A stretch of 64,000 nucleotides of DNA, from NCBI RefSeq assembly GCF_028767025.1, contig NZ_JAJQXX010000003.1, forward strand, positions 62,001 to 126,000. Reading direction: 5' to 3'. This DNA is from Blautia sp. XA-2221. GTDB lineage: Bacteria; Bacillota; Clostridia; Lachnospirales; Lachnospiraceae. Of the stretch, positions 54,144 to 62,846 are shown one piece after another. The notes under the pieces are model-generated. The model saw nothing but the letters and a program-made list of their open reading frames with translations, did no database searches and was not told the DNA's origin. The position numbers were made by a program, and so were the translations under genes. Position 1 is the first letter of the stretch; the number at the start of each line of letters is the position of its first letter.

Positions 54144-56561
54144 ATGGAAGAATTGCGCTTCAGCATTGATGAAGAAAAATATGATGACAGGCATGGACAG
54201 GTGTTAAGTCTTGGAGGCTGGTATGCCGGACCAGACAGAAAGCAAAAGAATTTTTGCCTGATAGGTGACGGAAATCAGGAGATTGTTCTGGATGCTCCTG
54301 AAAGCTATGAAAGACCGGATGTGGCTCAGGCTCTGGCAGTGGATTTTGGAGAGTTCCTTCCGGGCTTCCGGCTGCGGATTCCGGGAGCTGATCAGCTTGC
54401 CGAACAGTTTCAGCATATTGAACTGTTTCTTACAGACGGAGAACAGAGAGTTTCTGTGTGGAAGAAGAGTGCAGATGAGCTAAAAAGCTTTCTGAAGCAA
54501 AGTCTACTGGAATATCATCTGGACAGAGTGGAAATCCTTTATGATACTATGCTGGAAATCCAGGGCTGGGCTGTAGATCAGAGAGGCGATACAGAGCTTG
54601 CTGCTGTAAACGAGGACGGAAGTTCTGTTGCCTGCAGGATGAGCAGAGGACGGCGGCCGGATGTGGTGGAGCGCTGTGGTCTTGATGAGATTTACAAAAA
54701 TCAGGAAATAGGATTCCGTATTTCAGTCTCTTTAGATGAAATTTCAGGAAAAAAGATCCTGCTTAAATTTACAGGATCTTCGGTGGAAAAGATTTATGAA
54801 ATAGATGTTCAGAAGCTTCGCAAAGAGAAGAAGCCTAAAGGCTTTTTTAACAGGATCCTGAACCGTCAGGAAAGTACCCGGGGAGATTATGAGCAATGGC
54901 TGAAACGTCATTCCCTGAACCGGCGTCAGGCATGGAAGCAGAAGCATACTTCCTTTGTCCGAAAGCCTTTGATCAGTATTGTGATCCCACTTTACTGTAC
55001 CCCTCTTCCCTATCTGAAGGAACTGATCGAGTCCATAAGAAAGCAGACCTATGGAAACTGGCAGCTATGTCTGGCAGACGGAAGCCCGGACGAAACAGTT
55101 CATGAGTTTCTGAAAAAAAATTACAGACATGAGGTAAGGATCAGCTACAAAAAGCTGAAATCCAACGGCGGGATCTCTGTGAACACAAATAAAGCCATGG
55201 AGCTTGCCAGAGGGGAATACCTGATGCTCTGTGACCATGATGATACGCTGGAGCCTGACGCACTGTTTGAGATTGTAAAGGCCATTAACGATCAGGATGC
55301 AGATGTGGTTTACACAGATGAGGACAAGGTCAGCATGGACGGACAGCATTATTTTGATCCTCATTTCAAATCAGATTTTAACCTGTTCCGTTTTCGGGAT
55401 AACAATTACATCTGTCATATTTTTGCAGTAAAAAGACAGGTTGCAGAGCAGGCGGGATATTTCCGGAAAGAATTTGACGGAGCTCAGGATTTTGATTTTA
55501 TTTTCCGCTGCTGTGAGCAGGCAGAAAAAATTGTCCATATTCCAAAGGTTTTGTATCACTGGCGCTGTCATATGGATTCTACGGCAGCAGATCCGGAAAG
55601 TAAGGCGTATGCTTTTGAAGCGGGACGAAAAGCTGTGGAAGAGCATTATAAAAGAATGGGGATCCCGGCGAAGGTGGAGATGACAGAACGGCCCGGATGG
55701 TACAGGAGCAGACTGAAGATCCAGGGAAATCCCATGATTTCTGTAATCATTCCAAACAAAGACCATACGGAGGATCTGGAGCTGTGTCTTTCTTCTATGG
55801 CAGAGCGCACTTCCTATGAGAATTATGAGGTCTTGGTTGTAGAAAACAACAGTGAGGAAAAAGAAACTTTTGCCTATTATGAGAAGCTTCATGAGCGTTA
55901 TCCGAGAGTAAGAATCCTGACCTGGGAAAAAGAATTCAATTATTCCTCTATTAATAATTTTGCCGCAGAGCAGGCAAAAGGAGAATACCTTCTGTTTCTG
56001 AACAATGATGTGGAGATCCTGACGCCTGACTGGATGGAGGAAATGCTTGGGATCTGCCAGCAGAAAGACGTTTCCATTGTTGGAGCCAAGCTGTATTATC
56101 CGGATGATACCATCCAGCACGCAGGGGTGGTTCTGGGGCTTGGAGGCATTGCAGGCCATGTGATGTGCCGGGCATCCGGGGAGGATGCGGGATATTTCGG
56201 CAGAATGGTAAGCGTTCAGGAGATCAGCGCAGTGACAGCAGCCTGTATGCTTGTAGATGCCTGTGATTTCCGGGCTGTGGGAGGCTTTGATGAAAGCTTC
56301 CGCGTGGCGTTTAATGATATTGACCTCTGTATGAAAATAAGGGATATAGGCAGAAAAATCGTCTTTACCCCCTATGCGGAGTTGTATCACTATGAGTCCA
56401 AATCAAGAGGTCTGGAAGATACTCCTGAGAAACAGTACCGCTTTGAAAAAGAAATAACACGTTTTCGGGAAAAATGGGAAGATCAGCTGAAAAAAGGCGA
56501 TCCTTATTACAGTCCGAACCTGTCGGTGACAGAGGGAGACTGTTCCCTGAGAGAAGACTGA
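54144..56561 (+). CDS. Double-domain GT2 glycosyltransferase (first paralogue)
   Basis: 805 residues. Residues 1 to about 240 form a beta-rich N-terminal part without a named motif (contains LEIQGWAVDQRGDTEL). GT2 domain one (about 275-510) has ISIVIPLYCTPLPYL, LCDHDDTLEPDAL and FDGAQDFDFIFRC. GT2 domain two (about 530-795) has ISVIIPNKDHTEDLEL, LFLNNDVEILTPDW and TIQHAGVVLGLGGIAGH, the RfbC-like pattern. Two active sites in one chain suit the synthesis of a repeating disaccharide. Rhamnose is the likely donor because rmlA, rmlC and rmlD are in the operon. It is paralogous to the next gene. Confidence 0.9.
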   Translation: MEELRFSIDEEKYDDRHGQVLSLGGWYAGPDRKQKNFCLIGDGNQEIVLDAPESYERPDVAQALAVDFGEFLPGFRLRIPGADQLAEQFQHIELFLTDGEQRVSVWKKSADELKSFLKQSLLEYHLDRVEILYDTMLEIQGWAVDQRGDTELAAVNEDGSSVACRMSRGRRPDVVERCGLDEIYKNQEIGFRISVSLDEISGKKILLKFTGSSVEKIYEIDVQKLRKEKKPKGFFNRILNRQESTRGDYEQWLKRHSLNRRQAWKQKHTSFVRKPLISIVIPLYCTPLPYLKELIESIRKQTYGNWQLCLADGSPDETVHEFLKKNYRHEVRISYKKLKSNGGISVNTNKAMELARGEYLMLCDHDDTLEPDALFEIVKAINDQDADVVYTDEDKVSMDGQHYFDPHFKSDFNLFRFRDNNYICHIFAVKRQVAEQAGYFRKEFDGAQDFDFIFRCCEQAEKIVHIPKVLYHWRCHMDSTAADPESKAYAFEAGRKAVEEHYKRMGIPAKVEMTERPGWYRSRLKIQGNPMISVIIPNKDHTEDLELCLSSMAERTSYENYEVLVVENNSEEKETFAYYEKLHERYPRVRILTWEKEFNYSSINNFAAEQAKGEYLLFLNNDVEILTPDWMEEMLGICQQKDVSIVGAKLYYPDDTIQHAGVVLGLGGIAGHVMCRASGEDAGYFGRMVSVQEISAVTAACMLVDACDFRAVGGFDESFRVAFNDIDLCMKIRDIGRKIVFTPYAELYHYESKSRGLEDTPEKQYRFEKEITRFREKWEDQLKKGDPYYSPNLSVTEGDCSLRED

Positions 56562-56579
56562 GAAATTGTGAGGTTGGAT

Positions 56580-59024
56580 ATGTCAAGAGAGATTTTTGAG
56601 GTAACAAAGGACCGGTTTCACCTGAAGGATCCCTGTCAGTATATTCTGCAGGGAACCTGGCCAAAGGAAGCAAAAATGCGCGCCTGTCTGGACGGCTCTG
56701 AGGTAAAGGCGGAAATTCAGCGGCTGGAAGTAGTCAGCGCCCTGGAAAGATTTAAAGATCCGGATCTGATGAGAGGCGAGAGGATCACAGCGTCTGTGCG
56801 TCTTCCGAAGTCCCTGGAAGGCTGTCAGAAGCTGACTGTGTATGCGGATATGCCGGACAGGAGGATCTGCTGGTTTTCCGTTTCTGCAAAAGAGCTGGAA
56901 AAAAGAAGAGGAAAGCCTCAGTTTTTTATTGAAGAGGAAAAGGTACAGCAGGGATTTCTGCGGATCAGAGGCTGGGCAGTGGCAGATGAGCCAGTAAAAA
57001 TCCAGATTTTTGATGAAAACAAACAGAAATTAAATGCGGAGATCCTTCGTACCGAGCGTGTGGATGTAGAACAGCTTTATGAGGAAATGGACAGCGAAGA
57101 CAAATCCGGATTTTTTGTGGAGCTTACAAACCTTACCGGAAAACTTCTGTACCTTGTGTTTTATGCAGGAGATACAAAATCTGTCCACATAGTTCATCTG
57201 AATCCGGCTGTTGTTTTCCGCAAAAAAGTAGAAAAATATGTAAAAAAAGGACTGCGATACTGGAAAAGCCAGGGAAGCGCAGCTATGGTGGGCAAGGTGG
57301 TATCCAAGGTGAAAACTGCGTCCACAAGAGAAATTCCCTATCAGAAATGGATCCTCCGCCATCTTCCCGGCTCAAAGGAGCTGGAAAAGCAGCGAAGGAC
57401 AAAATTTGAGTATCAGCCTAAGATTTCCATTGTCGTGCCGCTATATAAGACTCCGGAAAAATATCTCCGCCAGCTGGTGGATACCGTAAAAGCTCAGACT
57501 TATCCAAACTGGGAACTTTGTCTGTCAGACGGCAGCGGTGCAGATTCTCCCATCCGTAAGCTTCTGGAAGCGCTGGCTTCTTCTGATGAAAGAATTAAAG
57601 TGATCTTTCATGAGAAAGCGCTGCAGATTTCCGAAAATACCAATGCGGGAATTGAGGCGGCTACAGGCGATTACATTGCTTTTGCAGACCATGATGATGA
57701 GCTGACGCCCCATGCGCTGTTCCAGTGTGTAAAGGCCTTAAACGAAAACAGGGATATCCGTATCCTTTATTCCGATGAGGATAAAATGTCCATGGACGGG
57801 CACAAGTTTTTTCAGCCTCATTTTAAGCCGGATTATAATCCGGATCTGCTGTGTACGGTAAACTACATCTGTCATCTTTTTGTGGTGGACAGAGAAATCA
57901 TCAGCCAGATTGGAATGCTTCGTAAGGAATTTGACGGGGCGCAGGATTATGATTTTATTTTCCGATGTGTGGAAACCGTAAAGCCGGAGCAGATTTATCA
58001 TATTCCCAAGATTCTTTATCACTGGCGCTGCCATGAGGATTCCACAGCAGAGAATCCGGAAAGCAAGACCTATGCCTTTGAGGCGGGAAAACGAGCCATT
58101 GAAGAGCATTATAAGAGAACGGGAATCAACGCAGAAGTAATTCAGGGTGAGTTCCTGGGACTTTACCGTACAAGGTTTCTCCGGGATCATGATCCGCTGA
58201 TCTCCATTATCATTCCCAACAAGGATCATATTGCAGATCTGAAACGGTGCATGGACTCCATTGACAAAAAATCCACGTATCAGAATTATGAGTATATTAT
58301 TGTGGAAAATAACAGTACGGAGGAAGAAACCTTCCAGTATTATAAAAAGCTGGAGGCAGAGAACCCCAGGGCTCATGTGGTTTACTGGGACAGAGAGTTT
58401 AACTATTCTGCTATCAATAATTACGGAGCCACTTTTGCAAAAGGTGAATATATTCTGCTTCTGAACAACGATACGGAAATTATCAATGAGGATTGTCTGG
58501 AACAGCTTCTGGGTTATTGTATGCGAAACGATGTGGGCGCTGTGGGTGCAAGAATGTATTATGAGGACGATACCATTCAGCATGCGGGAGTTGTCATTGG
58601 TTTTGGCGGCATTGCAGGACACTGCTTTGTGCTACAGCCGAGAGGGACTACAGGCTACTGCCACCGGATTATCTGTGCTCAGGATTACAGCGCAGTTACA
58701 GCAGCCTGTATGCTGGTAAAACGGTCCGCCTTTGATGAGGTGGGAGGTCTTACAGAGGAGCTGGCAGTTGCGTTTAATGATATTGACTTCTGTATGAAGT
58801 TGAGAGCTGCAGGTTATCTTATTGTGTATAATCCTTATGCAGAGCTGTATCATTATGAGTCAAAGTCAAGAGGGCTTGAGGATACACCGGAAAAAGTTGC
58901 ACGGTTTAATAAAGAAATCCAGATTTTTGAAAGACGCTGGCCGGATATTATGAGGGACGGAGATCCTTATTATAATCCGAATCTTACATTAAAGAGCCAG
59001 GATTTTTCGCTGAAAAGAATATAG
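56580..59024 (+). CDS. Double-domain GT2 glycosyltransferase (second paralogue)
   Basis: 814 residues with the same three-part layout as the preceding protein: N-terminal beta-rich part (LRIRGWAVADEPVKIQIF), first GT2 (ISIVVPLYKTPEKYL, FADHDDELTPHAL, FDGAQDYDFIFRC) and second GT2 (ISIIIPNKDHIADLKR, LLLNNDTEIINED, TIQHAGVVIGFGGIAGH). The ends are nearly identical between the two (DGDPYYNPNL against KGDPYYSPNL), so they come from a tandem duplication. Both aspartate motifs are intact. The ATG after GAGGT is used; a GTG four codons earlier is possible. Confidence 0.9.
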   Translation: MSREIFEVTKDRFHLKDPCQYILQGTWPKEAKMRACLDGSEVKAEIQRLEVVSALERFKDPDLMRGERITASVRLPKSLEGCQKLTVYADMPDRRICWFSVSAKELEKRRGKPQFFIEEEKVQQGFLRIRGWAVADEPVKIQIFDENKQKLNAEILRTERVDVEQLYEEMDSEDKSGFFVELTNLTGKLLYLVFYAGDTKSVHIVHLNPAVVFRKKVEKYVKKGLRYWKSQGSAAMVGKVVSKVKTASTREIPYQKWILRHLPGSKELEKQRRTKFEYQPKISIVVPLYKTPEKYLRQLVDTVKAQTYPNWELCLSDGSGADSPIRKLLEALASSDERIKVIFHEKALQISENTNAGIEAATGDYIAFADHDDELTPHALFQCVKALNENRDIRILYSDEDKMSMDGHKFFQPHFKPDYNPDLLCTVNYICHLFVVDREIISQIGMLRKEFDGAQDYDFIFRCVETVKPEQIYHIPKILYHWRCHEDSTAENPESKTYAFEAGKRAIEEHYKRTGINAEVIQGEFLGLYRTRFLRDHDPLISIIIPNKDHIADLKRCMDSIDKKSTYQNYEYIIVENNSTEEETFQYYKKLEAENPRAHVVYWDREFNYSAINNYGATFAKGEYILLLNNDTEIINEDCLEQLLGYCMRNDVGAVGARMYYEDDTIQHAGVVIGFGGIAGHCFVLQPRGTTGYCHRIICAQDYSAVTAACMLVKRSAFDEVGGLTEELAVAFNDIDFCMKLRAAGYLIVYNPYAELYHYESKSRGLEDTPEKVARFNKEIQIFERRWPDIMRDGDPYYNPNLTLKSQDFSLKRI

Positions 59025-59034
59025 GAGGTTTGTC

Positions 59035-59883
59035 ATGAAGGTATTGGTTACAGGAGTAAACGGACAGCTGGGCCATGATGTGATGAATGAGCTGGCAAAG
59101 AGAGGATATGAGGGAATAGGCGTAGATGTGGCGGAAATGGATATCACAGATGCCGAGGCTGTGCGCAGAGTGATGGAAGAAGTCCGCCCGGACAAGATGG
59201 TACACTGTGCTGCATGGACGGCTGTGGATGCGGCAGAGGATGAAGTGGAAGTGTGCCGCAAGGTCAATGTGGACGGAACAGAAAACATTGCAAGAATGTG
59301 TGGAGAAATGGATATTCCAATGATCTATTTAAGCACAGACTATGTGTTTGACGGTCAGGGAACCCGTCCGTGGGAGCCGGATGATCCGGTGGTAGAGCCG
59401 CTGAATGTTTACGGCCAGACGAAATACGAGGGAGAGCTTGCCGTAGAAAAATACACCGATAAGTATTATATTGTGCGTATTGCCTGGGTGTTTGGCGTCA
59501 ATGGAAAGAATTTTATCAAGACAATGCTGAACCTGGGAAAAACACATGACACATTGACTGTTGTGGACGATCAGATCGGTACTCCTACCTACACTTATGA
59601 TCTGGCAAGGCTCCTTGTGGATATGCTGGAAAAAGAAGAGTACGGAAAGTATCATGTGACAAATGAGGGCGGATATATTTCCTGGTGCGATTTTGCAAAG
59701 GAGATCTTCCGTCAGGCAGGAATGAACGTAACGGTAACTCCGGTAAGCTCTGATCAGTATCCTGCAAAGGCAAAAAGACCTTCCAACAGTCGTCTGGAAA
59801 AGAAAAAACTGACAGAACACGGTTTTACACGCCTTCCGGACTGGCAGGATGCCCTTGCCCGTTATCTGAAGGAGATCATGTAA
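59035..59883 (+). CDS. rmlD: dTDP-4-dehydrorhamnose reductase
   Basis: 282 residues. It begins VLVTGVNGQLGHDVMNEL and has HCAAWTAVDAAED, YLSTDYVFDGQG, the catalytic NVYGQTKYEGE and VDDQIGTPTYTYDLA. It reduces the RmlC product with NADPH to dTDP-L-rhamnose, completing the pathway begun by rmlA and rmlB. GGAGG precedes the ATG. Confidence 0.98.
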   Translation: MKVLVTGVNGQLGHDVMNELAKRGYEGIGVDVAEMDITDAEAVRRVMEEVRPDKMVHCAAWTAVDAAEDEVEVCRKVNVDGTENIARMCGEMDIPMIYLSTDYVFDGQGTRPWEPDDPVVEPLNVYGQTKYEGELAVEKYTDKYYIVRIAWVFGVNGKNFIKTMLNLGKTHDTLTVVDDQIGTPTYTYDLARLLVDMLEKEEYGKYHVTNEGGYISWCDFAKEIFRQAGMNVTVTPVSSDQYPAKAKRPSNSRLEKKKLTEHGFTRLPDWQDALARYLKEIM

Positions 59884-59889
59884 GTATAT

Positions 59890-62523
59890 ATGAATAATAC
59901 ACATAAGAAAAAAAGAGCGGTGGATAAAGCCACCGCTTTTACTAAATGGTGTGGAAAAGATCTGAAATATCCGGCTCTGCTGCTTTTTCTGATGGCAGTC
60001 AGCAGTCTGATCATGTTCCGGGACTATCTTTTTGGAGATCAGCTGATGGTTTTTAACGATATCGGAAGCGACACCTGGCAGCAGTATATTATGAATTATA
60101 CTGCTATTGTCAATGACATCCGGGACGGAAGCTTTTCTCTGTGGGATTTTTCCAATGGAATGGGAGTGAATCTTTTTAATTTTAATCTGTTCGATCCCTT
60201 TCTGATGTTGCTGTACGGCCTTGGAGTGATACTGGGGCCTGCTCATATGCTGATGTATCTGAATCTGATCCAGATTGTAAAAATGCTGACAGCAGGGCTT
60301 GCCTTTTACTGGTTTTTGGCTCAGTTTTCCTTCAGTCCAGGGGCGAAGCTGGTTGCCTCTTATGCATATGGTTTCAGCGGCTTTCTTCTGGTGTGGGGAC
60401 AGCATTATCAGTTTGGGACAGCAGTGATCTATCTTCCTTTGCTTTTGCTTTTCTGTGAAAAGTTTATCCAGAAGAAAAGAGGGCGGGGATTCTTCCCGGT
60501 CATGGTATTTCTCTGTGGGATCTACAGTGTATATTTTACCTATATGTGCCTGGCTGCCACAGGACTGTATCTTCTTTTCAGGATCCTGATGGTGGACGAT
60601 ATGACTCTGGGACAGAGAGTGAGGAAGTTTCTTCTGGGATGTGGCGAAATCCTTTTGGGCGTGGGTATGAGCCTTGTGGTATTTCTTCCTATGGCAGAGG
60701 TGCTTCTGAATGTTTCTTCCCGTCTTGACAGCCAGGGAACCGGATTTTTGCAGTGGCTTCAGCAGTGCTTTACACCTTATCACACAAAGGTTTATGATTC
60801 TATGGTAAAGCATCTGTTTTCCAGTAACCTTCAGAACGGATTCGGACTTGCAAAAGGACCTCAGTCCTATGCCATGAATTACTATGAGGATCCCATCTTT
60901 TTCTGCTCTGTTCTGGCAGTGTTTCTGAATGTTCAGTTCTTTTTTGTACTGCATAAAGCCCAGATGAAAAAAAGAGCAAAAGCAGTGCTGTACAGCGCGG
61001 CGGGTCTGATTTTTATCGGTGTGATCTTTCCGGTTGGGGGAACTGTGTTCAACTATTTCACAGAGCCTACGCAGAGGTATACCTTTGTTCTGATCCCGTT
61101 TTTTCTTATGGCAATGGCGTGGATGTGGGATTATCTGAGAAAGGGAGGAAAACTCTGTCTGACGTTGATCCTGGCTGTAGCGGTTCTTATGGGCTGGGTG
61201 TATCTGGAAGGCTGGAAACAGGCAGGTTTTGCAGAATATAAAAGAAATATCCTGATCCTGGCTGTAACTGGAACAGTGATGGCGCTATGCCTTATTCTTT
61301 TAAATTTTGTATATAAGCAGACTGTTCGCCAGGGGATCCTGGCTGTGCTGGCGCTGGCACTTCTGGTAAATGTAGCGTCTGAGGGCGCAGCGAACTTCCA
61401 GGCAAGAGTCACCATGAAAAAAACTGATACACCTGCAGAGAGTATGGAACAGGAAATGGTCCAGTATGAAGCAGACAGAAAATCGGGCGATAAAGAAACA
61501 AAATACCGGGCAGAAATGAACAAACCGCAGGATTTTTTCAGAGAAATGTACCGTGCAGATCTGGGGCAGTGTCTGGATTATCTGGAACAGAAAGATCCGG
61601 ATTTTTACCGGGTGGAAAAGGATTATATATCAGGAACGGTTGCCATGGATGCTTCTGCTCAGGGGTATAATGGTATTTCTTCCTATAATTCTGTTATGAA
61701 CGGTTATGTGAAAGAATTTGTGGAAACCTGCTGTCCGGAACTGTTTTTTGCAGACCGGAACCATTATACTTTTTGGAATAATGTAGAAGAAAACCGTCTT
61801 GCAGCGTTCCTTGGAATACGTTATCTGCTCTCAGGACAGAAAACACCTCAGGAGGGCTGGAAACTTCTTGACAGGGTGGGAAGCCTTTATATTCATGAGA
61901 ATGAGGCTCAGGCAGAAACTGCGCATTTTTATACGGATGCGGTGACAGAGGACAGTATGAAAGCACTGTGTACAGAGGAAAACAGAGATGAGCTTCTGGA
62001 AAGTGTGATCGCTCTTCCACGAGAAGGAGAAGAAGCAGAGAAAGAAGATCAGAGGAAAACAGAGAAATCAGATGAAAAAAACAAAGCTACAAAACCCTCA
62101 GATGATAATCCGGCATCTGAGATTACAGATCTGGAAGAGTTTTCTGACATTAAAAGCGTTGTTTCCGAAAGGGACAGGCAGGTAATGGAATCCTCTGAGA
62201 TCATTCTGGATGATCCGGAAAAAGATGCTCATATTACAGGAACCGTTCATGCGGAAGCTGACGGCTATGGACTGTTTATGATTCCCTGTGAAAAAGGCTG
62301 GAGCCTTACTGTGGACGGAAAAGAAACAGAACTGCTAAGAGGCGATATTGGCTTTCTGGCATGTCATATCCCAGAGGGAGATCACAGTCTGGAGCTGAAA
62401 TTTGAGGCTCCGGGACTGAAAGCAGGGGCAGTCGGAAGTACAGTATTCTGGGCGCTGTTTGCAGTGAGCCGTATGGCATCTCTGTGGAAGAAAGATAAAT
62501 ATCTGAAAGTGAAAAGTAAATAA
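59890..62523 (+). CDS. YfhO-family GT-C membrane glycosyltransferase
   Basis: 877 residues. About thirteen membrane helices fill residues 25-495, with the acidic loop FNDIGSDTWQQYI after the first, as in GT-C enzymes, and GYNGISSYNSVMNGY-like YfhO segments later. A charged insert (residues about 710-755) and a beta-rich tail with DIGFLACHIPEGDHSLEL follow. YfhO-type proteins use polyprenyl-phosphate sugars to decorate wall polymers outside the cell. It fits as the third component after the ArnC-like transferase and the ArnE/ArnF-like flippase. Last gene before the operon terminator. Confidence 0.87.
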   Translation: MNNTHKKKRAVDKATAFTKWCGKDLKYPALLLFLMAVSSLIMFRDYLFGDQLMVFNDIGSDTWQQYIMNYTAIVNDIRDGSFSLWDFSNGMGVNLFNFNLFDPFLMLLYGLGVILGPAHMLMYLNLIQIVKMLTAGLAFYWFLAQFSFSPGAKLVASYAYGFSGFLLVWGQHYQFGTAVIYLPLLLLFCEKFIQKKRGRGFFPVMVFLCGIYSVYFTYMCLAATGLYLLFRILMVDDMTLGQRVRKFLLGCGEILLGVGMSLVVFLPMAEVLLNVSSRLDSQGTGFLQWLQQCFTPYHTKVYDSMVKHLFSSNLQNGFGLAKGPQSYAMNYYEDPIFFCSVLAVFLNVQFFFVLHKAQMKKRAKAVLYSAAGLIFIGVIFPVGGTVFNYFTEPTQRYTFVLIPFFLMAMAWMWDYLRKGGKLCLTLILAVAVLMGWVYLEGWKQAGFAEYKRNILILAVTGTVMALCLILLNFVYKQTVRQGILAVLALALLVNVASEGAANFQARVTMKKTDTPAESMEQEMVQYEADRKSGDKETKYRAEMNKPQDFFREMYRADLGQCLDYLEQKDPDFYRVEKDYISGTVAMDASAQGYNGISSYNSVMNGYVKEFVETCCPELFFADRNHYTFWNNVEENRLAAFLGIRYLLSGQKTPQEGWKLLDRVGSLYIHENEAQAETAHFYTDAVTEDSMKALCTEENRDELLESVIALPREGEEAEKEDQRKTEKSDEKNKATKPSDDNPASEITDLEEFSDIKSVVSERDRQVMESSEIILDDPEKDAHITGTVHAEADGYGLFMIPCEKGWSLTVDGKETELLRGDIGFLACHIPEGDHSLELKFEAPGLKAGAVGSTVFWALFAVSRMASLWKKDKYLKVKSK

Positions 62524-62646
62524 GAAAATAAGCTTTTGAAGCAATCGTAAAAGTAAGGCACAGGAATAAGGAGTTCCCTATCATTTATCGGAAAGTCGTC
62601 AGAAAGACGGAGATGAAACATGAAGTCAGAACTGTGCTTTATGACA

Positions 62647-62699
62647 AATAAAAAGGGACTGAACATCAGCCGTTAAGGCAGTTGTTTAGTCCCTTTTGG
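62647..62699. terminator. Bidirectional terminator of the polysaccharide operon and the oadB unit
   Basis: AAAAGGGACTGAAC (62651-62664) pairs with GTTTAGTCCCTTTT (62684-62697), with A and T runs on either side, between two converging transcription units. Confidence 0.9.
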
Positions 62700-62708
62700 A
62701 TATTCCTG

Positions 62709-62828
62709 TTATTTCAGGAATTTATTGATCAGATACACAAGAATAGTCAGGATGATGATTACTGTAAAAATACTCAGCATTCCTTTCCACATAACCTCAA
62801 GTGCCTGCATAATAAGCACAGAATTCAT
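62709..62828 (-). CDS. 39-residue OadG-like membrane peptide
   Basis: Minus strand, ATG at 62828 preceded by AAAGGAG, stop TAA at 62709-62711. The product begins MNSVLIMQALEVMWKGM and consists of one membrane helix (SIFTVIIILTILVYLIN). This resembles the N-terminal helix of OadG-type gamma subunits of sodium-pumping decarboxylases, but the usual extracytoplasmic or Pro-rich extension is missing. It lies 18 bp after oadB and should be co-transcribed. It may be a minimal gamma subunit holding the complex together. Confidence 0.7.
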   Translation of the reverse strand: MNSVLIMQALEVMWKGMLSIFTVIIILTILVYLINKFLK

Positions 62829-62846
62829 AGAGATATCTCCTTTCTC

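Noticed and set aside
59329-60954. 541-codon minus-strand ORF
   Set aside because: It is antisense to rmlD and the YfhO-like gene, both of which have clear family motifs.
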